From the NCBI GenBank assembly GCA_002403515.1, contig DHHZ01000028.1, positions 1-12,026 of the forward strand: a stretch of 12,026 bases of DNA, in the 5' to 3' direction. Source of the stretch: Legionellales bacterium UBA4759 (GTDB lineage: Bacteria; Pseudomonadota; Gammaproteobacteria; Legionellales; Legionellaceae). Shown here in pieces: positions 6,166-12,026 of this stretch. The notes under the pieces were generated by a model. That model was not told where the DNA came from and did no database searches. It worked only from the letters and a program-made list of their open reading frames with translations. A program made the position numbers and the translations under genes. Each line of letters begins with the position of its first letter. The stretch's first letter is position 1.

Positions 6166-8954
6166 AAGAAAGCTCTTTGTTCATCCATTCCTGAAATATT
6201 GCCCTCACAACGATTACATAAACTAGGATGTGCTGGAGACTGACCAACACTTTCATGTCGATGCCAACAGCGCTCACATTTTTCATGTTCTACAGGCTCC
6301 ACTTCAATCCATATATTCATATCGGTTGCTTGATTTAAATCTTGAGTTTTTTCTGAAACTGGTAATAAATCACAAGCAGAGGTAATAAAGAAAAACTTCA
6401 ATTCAGCAGCCATTGGTTGTAACCAAGCGAAGGCTTTTTCATCTGCAAACAAACGAACCTTCGCAGCCAATGCTGAACCAATAGCGCCTTGCTGGCGTTT
6501 GAGCTCTAGAGCTTTATTCACATCATCACGCAACACTTGTAATTTTTGCCATTTTTCCTCATCAATAGCTTGCGCCTCCGGCCATTGTTTGTACCATGTT
6601 TCTAAGAAAATGGATTGTCCTTTCCAACCAGGCAGATGTTGCCAAATTTCTTCTGCGGTAAAGGAAATAATTGGGGCTAACCAACGGGTAAGTGCTTGAA
6701 GAATATGATACATCGCCGTTTGGCATGAGCGACGAGCCTTACTTTGTTTAGGCAAAGTGTACTGTCTATCTTTAATGATATCTAAATAGAAGCTACCCAA
6801 ATCAATAGCACAGAAATGATGAATTTTTTGATAAATAACATGGAATTGATATTCATCATACGCTGTCATAATTTCTTGTTGCAATTGTTGGCATTTACCC
6901 AAAATATAAGCATCGAGTTCAACCATTTCTGATAAACTGACCGCATCTTTTGAGTGTTCATAATCAAAAAGATTAGATAAAAGAAAACGAGCGGTATTTC
7001 GAATTCGACGATAGCTGTCAGATATACGTTGCAGAATTTCTGGCGAAATACTTACTTCAAAACGATAATCTGTAGAAGCAACCCAAAGTCTTAGAATATC
7101 AGCGCCATTTTGTTGAATTAATGTGTTCAAATCAACATAGTTACCTTTGGATTTGGATAACTTTTTACCTTGAGCATCGACAGTAAAACCATGAATCATC
7201 ACTGTTTTGTAAGGTGATGGTAACCCCATGGCAACCGCAGTGGTCAACGAAGAATTAAACCAACCACGGTATTGATCAGACCCTTCCAAATAAACATCTG
7301 CAGGAAATGCCAAATCATAAGTATTTTGAGCCAATACGGCATAATGCGAAACACCTGAATCAAACCATACATCGAGCGTATCTGAAACTTTTTCATAAAT
7401 TTCTGCATCATCACCAATTAATTCTTTAGCATCTAATTTAAACCAAGCTTCAAGGCCTTGTTGTTCAATGCGCTTAGCAACTTCTTCAATCAATTCAACA
7501 CTTCTCGGATGCAAAGTCTTGGTTTCTTTATGTACAAACAAAGTCATGGGTGTTCCCCAAGAACGTTGTCTTGATAAACACCAATCCGGACGTGATTCAA
7601 TCATTAAACGCATACGATTTTGACCCCACTCAGGAAGCCATTCGATATTCGCCAATTCATCTAATAACTGCTGACGTAAACCATTGGTATCCATCATGAC
7701 AAACCACTGAGGTGTTGCCATAAAAATCAATGGGGTTTTGTGGCGCCAACAATGCGGGTATGAATGAAATAAAGGTTCATGGGATAATAACTTGCCTTGG
7801 TTTTCTAACAATTCGATAATGATTGGATTGGCCTTCCAAACAGAAACACCAGCGATATGTTCCATGCTATCTATAAAGCAACCGTTGGCTTTTAATAAAT
7901 TTTCAATGGGTAAACCATACTGTTGTCCAATCACATAATCCTCTGGACCATGCGATGGTGCCGTGTGTACACAACCTGTGCCTGTATCCATGGTCACATG
8001 CTCTCCACAAATCACAGGCACTTTCTTATCTAACCAAGGATGATTTAATAATTGTTTTTCAAATGTTTTACCCTGTGCATGCCCAATCACTGAAAAATCT
8101 TCTACACCCATGCGTTTAACAAAAGATTCAACCAACTCTTTAGCCACGATGTAGATTTTTGATAGAACTTTTACAAAACTGTATTCATGGGTTGGATGAA
8201 GGGAAACTGCTTCATTGGCAGGTAATGTCCATGGGGTTGTTGTCCAAATGGGTACAATCACCTCATCAATACCGGTTAAATCAATACCCAAATGCGTTGG
8301 ATTATTCAACTGAAATGCCACATCAATTGCAGGAGATGTTTTATCTTCATATTCAACCTCTGCCTCAGCCAAAGCAGAGCCACAAGCCACACACCAATGA
8401 ACTGGTTTAAAACCTTGTTGTAAATGGCCTTGTGCTAAAATTTTACCCAAGGCTCTGACAACAGAGGCTTCATAATCATAACGCATGGTCGCATATGGAT
8501 TTTTAAAATCGCCAATGACCCCTAAGCGTTGAAATTCATCCGATTGAATAGCCATTTGTTCTTTAGCGTATTGAGCACAAGCCAAGCGAAACTCTTCTGC
8601 TGAGACTTTATCACCGGCTCTTCCAATTTTTTTCTCGACATTCAACTCAATGGGTAAACCATGACAATCCCAACCAGGCACAAAATTGGCATCAAAACCA
8701 CTCATAGATTTCGATTTTACAATGATATCTTTCAAAATTTTGTTTAAGGCATGCCCGCAATGTAAATGCCCATTGGCATAAGGAGGTCCATCATGTAAAA
8801 CAAATGATTGAGCACCTTTTCTAGCATCACGAATTTGCTGATATAAATCTTTGTCTTGCCATTGTTTAAGGGTTTGAGGTTCACGCACAGGTAAACCAGC
8901 ACGCATCGCAAAATCGGTGTGAGGTAAATTCAAACTTGTTTTGTAATCAGACAT
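6162..8954 (-). CDS. ileS: Isoleucyl-tRNA synthetase
   Basis: The 930-aa class Ia synthetase charges tRNA-Ile with isoleucine in the cytoplasm. The HIGH motif is HLHCGH (63-68) and the KMSKS motif is KLSKS (598-602). The editing (CP1) domain carries GTGCVHTAPSHG. The C-terminal zinc finger has Cys893/Cys896 and Cys913/Cys916. Length and motif positions closely match E. coli IleS (938 aa), so this is the ordinary bacterial type with the zinc finger rather than the eukaryote-like mupirocin-resistant type. GGAAG (8961-8965) lies six bases before the ATG. ribF ends 21 bp upstream and lspA overlaps the stop. No T-box or other leader element is visible. Confidence 0.98.
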   Translation of the reverse strand: MSDYKTSLNLPHTDFAMRAGLPVREPQTLKQWQDKDLYQQIRDARKGAQSFVLHDGPPYANGHLHCGHALNKILKDIIVKSKSMSGFDANFVPGWDCHGLPIELNVEKKIGRAGDKVSAEEFRLACAQYAKEQMAIQSDEFQRLGVIGDFKNPYATMRYDYEASVVRALGKILAQGHLQQGFKPVHWCVACGSALAEAEVEYEDKTSPAIDVAFQLNNPTHLGIDLTGIDEVIVPIWTTTPWTLPANEAVSLHPTHEYSFVKVLSKIYIVAKELVESFVKRMGVEDFSVIGHAQGKTFEKQLLNHPWLDKKVPVICGEHVTMDTGTGCVHTAPSHGPEDYVIGQQYGLPIENLLKANGCFIDSMEHIAGVSVWKANPIIIELLENQGKLLSHEPLFHSYPHCWRHKTPLIFMATPQWFVMMDTNGLRQQLLDELANIEWLPEWGQNRMRLMIESRPDWCLSRQRSWGTPMTLFVHKETKTLHPRSVELIEEVAKRIEQQGLEAWFKLDAKELIGDDAEIYEKVSDTLDVWFDSGVSHYAVLAQNTYDLAFPADVYLEGSDQYRGWFNSSLTTAVAMGLPSPYKTVMIHGFTVDAQGKKLSKSKGNYVDLNTLIQQNGADILRLWVASTDYRFEVSISPEILQRISDSYRRIRNTARFLLSNLFDYEHSKDAVSLSEMVELDAYILGKCQQLQQEIMTAYDEYQFHVIYQKIHHFCAIDLGSFYLDIIKDRQYTLPKQSKARRSCQTAMYHILQALTRWLAPIISFTAEEIWQHLPGWKGQSIFLETWYKQWPEAQAIDEEKWQKLQVLRDDVNKALELKRQQGAIGSALAAKVRLFADEKAFAWLQPMAAELKFFFITSACDLLPVSEKTQDLNQATDMNIWIEVEPVEHEKCERCWHRHESVGQSPAHPSLCNRCEGNISGMDEQRAFL

Positions 8955-8975
8955 AATTGACTTCCAACAATAAGG

Positions 8976-9911
8976 TTAACTATTTGTACTAAAGTAAGCT
9001 TTTGCATTCGCAATATCATTTTCAATTTGCATTCTTAATTGCTCAATACCTGCAAATTTTTGTTCTTTTCGTAAGTGATGACAAAATGAAATTTCTAAAA
9101 ATTGGCCGTATAAAGAACCCGAGTAATCAAAAATAAATACCTCTAAGAAAGGCTTCTGGCCATCAATAGTTGGTCGATAACCAATATTGGCAACACCTTG
9201 ATACTCTTGATTTTGTCCACAAATTCTAATCTTAACACAAAATACACCATTTAAAGATAGTTTTTGCGGTAAAACTGCAATATTTGCCGTCGGAAATCCC
9301 CACTCACGCGCCAATTGTCGTCCGTAAACCACTCGACCAATGATTGCGTAGGGTCGGCCAAGCATTTGTTGGGCAGTTTGAATATCTCCATCTTGTAAAA
9401 ATTTTCGAATTAAAGTGGAGGATACACGCTCATTATTATGAGTAAAAATCTGATACTCTTGTGCACTAAAACCAAATGTTTGCCCAAGATTTTGTAGCAA
9501 CGCAAGGTTGCCATGCCTTGCTTTTCCGAATAAAAAATCATGGCCAATCAAAATATATTTGGCAGATAATTTCTCATGGAGTATAGTTTTGACAAATTGC
9601 TCTGCCGATATATTGGAAAAATTTTGATTAAAATCAATACAGGCAACATAATCGATTCCCAAAGCTTTCAAATAGTAAATTTTTTCTCTTAATGTATAAA
9701 TGCGCTTTGGTGCATGGGCTTTTAAAAAAAGTTCTTTGGGATGAGGCTCAAATAATAGAACTACAGAAGGCAAACCCAGTTCTTGGCTTTTTTGAATGAG
9801 TTGCATTAATAAAGCTTGATGACCAAGATGCACCCCATCAAAATTACCAATGGTTAGTACACCCCCATCATTTATAAACAATGCATTTGGATTTAATTTG
9901 AATAATTTCAT
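8976..9911 (-). CDS. ribF: Bifunctional riboflavin kinase / FAD synthetase
   Basis: The 311-aa cytoplasmic enzyme phosphorylates riboflavin to FMN and adenylylates FMN to FAD. The N-terminal FAD-synthetase (nucleotidyltransferase) domain has TIGNFDGVHLGH (20-31), FEPHP (54-58), GHDFLFGKARHGN (123-135) and VSSTLIRKFL (163-172). The C-terminal riboflavin-kinase domain begins near 185 with GRPYAIIGRVVYGRQLAREWGFPTANI, carrying the PTAN motif (207-210). The length is typical. The ATG at 9911 matches family starts although no good ribosome site precedes it. The terminator of the preceding Usp gene ends only about 18 bp upstream, so ribF depends on read-through or on a promoter embedded in or next to that hairpin; TATGAT (9925-9930) is a candidate -10. 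Confidence 0.97.
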   Translation of the reverse strand: MKLFKLNPNALFINDGGVLTIGNFDGVHLGHQALLMQLIQKSQELGLPSVVLLFEPHPKELFLKAHAPKRIYTLREKIYYLKALGIDYVACIDFNQNFSNISAEQFVKTILHEKLSAKYILIGHDFLFGKARHGNLALLQNLGQTFGFSAQEYQIFTHNNERVSSTLIRKFLQDGDIQTAQQMLGRPYAIIGRVVYGRQLAREWGFPTANIAVLPQKLSLNGVFCVKIRICGQNQEYQGVANIGYRPTIDGQKPFLEVFIFDYSGSLYGQFLEISFCHHLRKEQKFAGIEQLRMQIENDIANAKAYFSTNS

Positions 9912-9929
9912 CTTGGCAAATCACATCAT

Positions 9930-9954
9930 AAAAAAAAGGTGCTCAACGCACCTT
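9930..9954 (-). terminator. Rho-independent terminator after the Usp gene
   Basis: On the minus strand a perfect 7-bp stem (AAGGTGC paired with GCACCTT) with a GTTGA loop runs directly into eight T residues (9937 down to 9930). It lies 22 bp after the stop of the universal stress protein gene and closes the aroK group. Confidence 0.88.
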
Positions 9955-9976
9955 ATTCATCCTTTGAATTTAGGAA

Positions 9977-10402
9977 TTATTTTGGTGGTCTTACAATCAA
10001 CATATCACAAGACGCGCCATGTAAAATTGCTTCAGCAGTTGAACCCAGTAATATTGCCAGGCCGTGCTTTCCATGACTACCAGCGACAATAAGATCAATG
10101 CCGTGTTCTTTAGCAATTCGAAGCACTTCATGCTTAATTGAACCAAAAGCCAATATTTGGTGTTTTGCATCAACATCCAATTGCTCTGCCATTTGTTTTA
10201 ATTCTTTTTCCGCTTGTTCGCGAATAGACATTTCAACTTCGGCAAAACCAGCAAAACCAGGGTATGCATAAGCTGGTATAGGTTCAACGACATGAACCAA
10301 ATACAATTGAGCCCCATTCTCTTTTGCAATTTGACGAGCACGATGTGCAGCATGTATACCCACATCATCAAAATCTGTTGCATATAAAATTTTTTTATAC
10401 AC
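9977..10402 (-). CDS. Universal stress protein, UspA family
   Basis: A 141-aa single Usp domain with the Rossmann-like alpha/beta pattern: YKKILYATDFD at the start, YLVHVVEP after the second strand, and the C-terminal GSHGKHGLAILLGST loop that in ATP-binding members contacts the nucleotide phosphates, followed by DMLIVRPP. It probably binds ATP and supports stress survival; the specific role is unknown. I place the start at the GTG at 10402 because a perfect AAGGAG (10409-10414) lies six bases upstream and most family members begin M-Y-K-K-I-L. An in-frame ATG at 10432 would add ten residues but has no ribosome site. It is the last gene of the aroK group, 47 bp after the small membrane protein, and is followed by a strong terminator. 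Confidence 0.9.
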   Translation of the reverse strand: MYKKILYATDFDDVGIHAAHRARQIAKENGAQLYLVHVVEPIPAYAYPGFAGFAEVEMSIREQAEKELKQMAEQLDVDAKHQILAFGSIKHEVLRIAKEHGIDLIVAGSHGKHGLAILLGSTAEAILHGASCDMLIVRPPK

Positions 10403-10408
10403 AGCGTT

Positions 10409-10414
10409 CTCCTT
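10409..10414 (-). promoter_or_regulatory. Ribosome binding site that fixes the GTG start of the Usp gene
   Basis: AAGGAG on the minus strand, six bases before GTG (10400-10402). The longer reading from the ATG at 10432 would place this site inside the coding sequence, so it argues for the shorter protein. Confidence 0.75.
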
Positions 10415-10449
10415 AACATTAGCAGCTTTCATAGAAAGACTAGCAGATT

Positions 10450-10779
10450 TTATCCGATCTTGCCAGTATTATTCTGAGAATGAAAATTGGCATATTCATG
10501 AAAACCATCAGGAATATAAATGACTTTATCAATCACAGGATAAAATTTTTCCATTTTTGCAAATTCATCCAAATCATCATCTTGAAAAAGATTGATTTTT
10601 TTTAATGAAACATGATAAAGCGGCTCTTGAATACTATAAAATTCAATGGAAGGAATATAACTAAGATATTTGATATGATGATGGGTTATCCAAGGGGATG
10701 GGATTTGCAAGTAGTAATAAAACAAACCAAGCAAAACTGTAAAAAAAAATGATACAGCAATGCTTAGTTTTTTAATCAA
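10450..10779 (-). CDS. Small membrane-anchored protein of unknown function
   Basis: I do not recognise a family. The 109-aa product has one N-terminal hydrophobic helix (about 4-26, with Lys3-Lys4 before it and FFFTVLLGLFYYYL inside), then a polar region with an acidic stretch DDDLDEF. This suggests a single-pass inner-membrane protein with its C-terminal part in the periplasm, or an exported protein. It begins with TTG at 10779, immediately after the aroK stop (10780-10782). GGAG within the last codons of aroK lies eight bases before this TTG, so translation is probably coupled to aroK. No ATG is available near the N-terminus. Position, ribosome site and the hydrophobic N-terminus support a real gene, but it rests on context alone. 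Confidence 0.6.
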   Translation of the reverse strand: MIKKLSIAVSFFFTVLLGLFYYYLQIPSPWITHHHIKYLSYIPSIEFYSIQEPLYHVSLKKINLFQDDDLDEFAKMEKFYPVIDKVIYIPDGFHEYANFHSQNNTGKIG

Positions 10780-11307
10780 TCAAACTTCTCCGTACAAATA
10801 CTTGATAATATTTGTGGCAACAGCTTTGACTGTCAACTTATCTGTTTCAAAAGAGATGTCCGCTAATTCTTCATACAAAGGCTCTCTTTCATCGCGTAAG
10901 GATTCTAAGCGAGCTTCTAAATCATCTGTTTGTAACATTGGACGCTTAGTATCTCGTTTAGTACGCTCATATTGTTGAGCCAACGAAGTTTTGAGGTAAA
11001 TAACAGTGCCTCGAGCGGCTAAAGAATTTCTATTTTCGGGCGTCATGATCGCACCGCCACCTGTAGCTAACACAATGTTGTTTTTTTGGGTGAGTTCATC
11101 AATGACTTTTTGTTCACGTCGACGATAACCGTCTTCACCCTCTACATCGTAAATCCAGGCAATGTCTGCGCCAGCACGAAGTTCGATTTCTTCGTCTGAA
11201 TCATAAAACTCTAATTTAAGTTCTTTGGCTAAAGCTCGACCGATGGTACTTTTTCCAGCCCCCATGGGACCTATGAGAAAAATATTTCTGAACTTTACAA
11301 TACTCAT
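10780..11307 (-). CDS. aroK: Shikimate kinase I
   Basis: The 175-aa kinase phosphorylates shikimate to shikimate 3-phosphate in aromatic amino acid synthesis. It has Walker A GPMGAGKST, the shikimate-binding DSDEEIE, GGGA in the Walker B-like segment, RPML in the lid region and RRREQKVI after the DSD block. I choose the ATG at 11307 (MSIVKFRNIFLIG), which matches the usual family start. An upstream in-frame GTG at 11316 lies only two bases from AGGA and is less likely; it would add three residues. Related bacteria usually have pilQ upstream and aroB downstream. Here neither is present within the window, and aroK leads a group with a small membrane protein and a Usp protein. Confidence 0.96.
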   Translation of the reverse strand: MSIVKFRNIFLIGPMGAGKSTIGRALAKELKLEFYDSDEEIELRAGADIAWIYDVEGEDGYRRREQKVIDELTQKNNIVLATGGGAIMTPENRNSLAARGTVIYLKTSLAQQYERTKRDTKRPMLQTDDLEARLESLRDEREPLYEELADISFETDKLTVKAVATNIIKYLYGEV

Positions 11308-11391
11308 GTTTATCACTTTCCTCGAATATGACCTCTAAGTCATGGCACGACATGCATACACATGATTTAAAAACGGGATAATGTGTAGTTA

Positions 11392-11427
11392 AATATCAAA
11401 CTGTTCGATTTTGATATTATTGAACAG
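11392..11427. repeat. Two interleaved perfect inverted repeats upstream of aroK
   Basis: AATATCAAA (11392-11400) pairs with TTTGATATT (11410-11418), a 9-bp stem with a 9-base centre. CTGTTC (11401-11406), which sits in that centre, pairs with GAACAG (11422-11427). The two stems interleave, so they would form as alternatives or serve as overlapping operator sites. The second pair straddles the candidate aroK -10. Confidence 0.5.
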
Positions 11428-11444
11428 GGTTATTCATAGGGCAA
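11416..11444 (-). promoter_or_regulatory. Candidate promoter of the aroK group
   Basis: On the minus strand TTGCCC (11439-11444) and AATAAT (11416-11421) are separated by 17 bp, four and five of six matches to consensus. Transcription would start near 11409, giving a leader of about 100 nt before the aroK ATG. The -10 overlaps the inverted repeats described for this spot. It was chosen by eye in AT-rich DNA. Confidence 0.38.
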
Positions 11445-11725
11445 AGTCATCAACACTTGTTAAAGCTTTGCAGCGTTATTCAAATTATCTGATGCCTACT
11501 CCCTGCTTAGTAGACAAACAACTCAGTATTTACTCTGGTTTATGGTAAAATTTTAAGTTGGTTATTTAATTCTTAACTACAATACAAAAATCGTCTTCAA
11601 TATGCAAGATATTTCCAAGCTTCAACTTCTAAGGATTAAGCCAACTAAATTTGAGATTAACCATCAAGCCTATCTAGACGAAAGAAATTATACCGTTTAT
11701 ATCCTATATTCACAAGCTTTGGTTT

Positions 11726-11756
11726 ACCTAAACAGCGTTTAGGTCACATATTTTTT
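11726..11756 (+). terminator. Weak terminator-like hairpin in the non-coding stretch
   Basis: ACCTAAA (11726-11732) and TTTAGGT (11738-11744) form a perfect 7-bp stem with a CAGCG loop. Six T residues (11751-11756) follow after a 6-base gap, longer than usual for an intrinsic terminator. If it works it would end a plus-strand transcript; no gene is known to need it, except perhaps a small RNA. On the minus strand no T-run follows. Confidence 0.3.
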
Positions 11757-11805
11757 CAACATTTAAAACTCATTTTGTTAGCTTAGATAGAAAAATTATT
11801 TAGAG

Positions 11806-12026
11806 TTATTTTGTTAATTTCAAGCCTGTATGACTTTGTTCTGGATTTGACAATAAATCTAAAACCGCCACATGCCCCATAATGGCTGCAATCTCTTGGG
11901 GTGTAATTTCTATCAATTCCTTCTCTGGATATGATGCTTTGAAACGAGCAATATGCTCATTCATTCTTTCTATTAATGTATCGTCTTTGCGAATTTTATT
12001 TATTGCCGCCAATTCACAAGTGAAGT
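11806..12026 (-). CDS. Unrecognised protein, C-terminal part (runs off right edge)
   Basis: At least 73 codons are open from the right edge to a TAA at 11806-11808. The frame stays open through position 12026, and the only start-like codon near its beginning is a TTG at 12010-12012 without a ribosome site, so I read this as the 3' end of a gene that starts outside the window. The visible part is charged and helical, with ITPQEIAAIMGHVAVLDLLSN near the end. No motif or family is recognised. A short complete protein starting at the TTG, or at the ATG at 11964, is the alternative. Confidence 0.5.
   Translation of the reverse strand, partial: FTCELAAINKIRKDDTLIERMNEHIARFKASYPEKELIEITPQEIAAIMGHVAVLDLLSNPEQSHTGLKLTK

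Larger units (their letters stand above)
11308..11805. other. 498-bp non-coding stretch upstream of aroK with several inverted repeats
   Basis: No convincing gene is present on either strand. From left to right it holds: the aroK leader with a 5-bp hairpin (ATGAC 11328-11332 / GTCAT 11339-11343); the nested repeats and candidate aroK promoter (11392-11444); a short hairpin CTACT/AGTAG (11496-11500, 11509-11513); a 46-codon plus-strand reading frame without a ribosome site (11602-11742); and a 7-bp hairpin followed by T residues (11726-11756). It may contain an unannotated small RNA or a decayed gene. Confidence 0.5.

Noticed and set aside
8955..8975. T-box or attenuator ahead of ileS
   Set aside because: The gap to ribF is only 21 bp and holds little beyond the ribosome site; T-boxes are also not expected in this group.
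11401..11427. CTGTTC...GAACAG as a LexA box
   Set aside because: The CTGT and ACAG halves are too far apart (19 bases instead of the 8 of the usual CTGT-N8-ACAG box).
11392..11427. Interleaved repeats as an H-type pseudoknot
   Set aside because: With no bases between the first arms and only three in each other connector, a pseudoknot with a 9-bp stem would be very strained. Alternative hairpins or operators are more plausible.
11602..11742. 46-codon plus-strand reading frame as a gene
   Set aside because: No ribosome site, no recognisable similarity, and it ends within a hairpin. Kept only as a hint of a decayed gene or small RNA.

Overview
The window is about 12 kb of AT-rich DNA from a gammaproteobacterium, most likely a member of the Legionellales. 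The clearest lineage marker is the truncated gene at the left edge. Its translation has the N-terminal pattern of the Legionella major outer membrane protein family: signal peptide, G-[ST]-M-G, a Cys pair, ALYL, then WGWGF..EG and GNDI..NW. The ribF-ileS-lspA order and the E. coli-like start of IleS also fit Gammaproteobacteria. I see no tRNA, rRNA, CRISPR array, insertion sequence, integrase or obvious foreign island, so this looks like ordinary chromosome.

Layout. Positions 1-368 (minus) hold the 5' part of the outer membrane protein gene. A 141-bp divergent spacer follows. Then a tight plus-strand group runs 510-2902: a degenerate KDPG/KHG-aldolase-fold protein, an exported MltB-type lytic transglycosylase, and an MsrB-MsrA fusion read from a TTG codon inside the end of mltB. 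Everything after 2889 is on the minus strand. Read right to left in transcription order, the groups are: (a) a fragment of an unrecognised gene at the right edge; (b) a roughly 500-bp non-coding stretch with several inverted repeats; (c) aroK, a small membrane-anchored protein and a universal stress protein, closed by a strong intrinsic terminator at 9930-9954; (d) ribF-ileS-lspA, a housekeeping cluster with a 21-nt gap and then a 4-nt overlap; (e) an exported adenosine-deaminase-family enzyme with its own near-consensus promoter; (f) an unrecognised 392-aa helical protein whose probable promoter sits inside a perfect inverted repeat and whose 3' end overlaps msrBA tail to tail.

How the genes relate. 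Group (d) makes FMN/FAD, charges tRNA-Ile and matures lipoproteins; the linkage is classical rather than a single pathway. The plus-strand group combines cell-wall remodelling with methionine sulfoxide repair and a probable non-catalytic aldolase relative, and no shared pathway is evident. aroK lacks the pilQ/aroB neighbours common in related bacteria and is coupled instead to a short orphan membrane protein and a Usp protein.

I do not see a strongly supported new multi-gene system. The most interesting items are the aldolase-fold protein with its Schiff-base lysine replaced, the symmetric element around the start of the 392-aa gene, the nested inverted repeats at the likely aroK promoter, and the small TTG-started gene after aroK.
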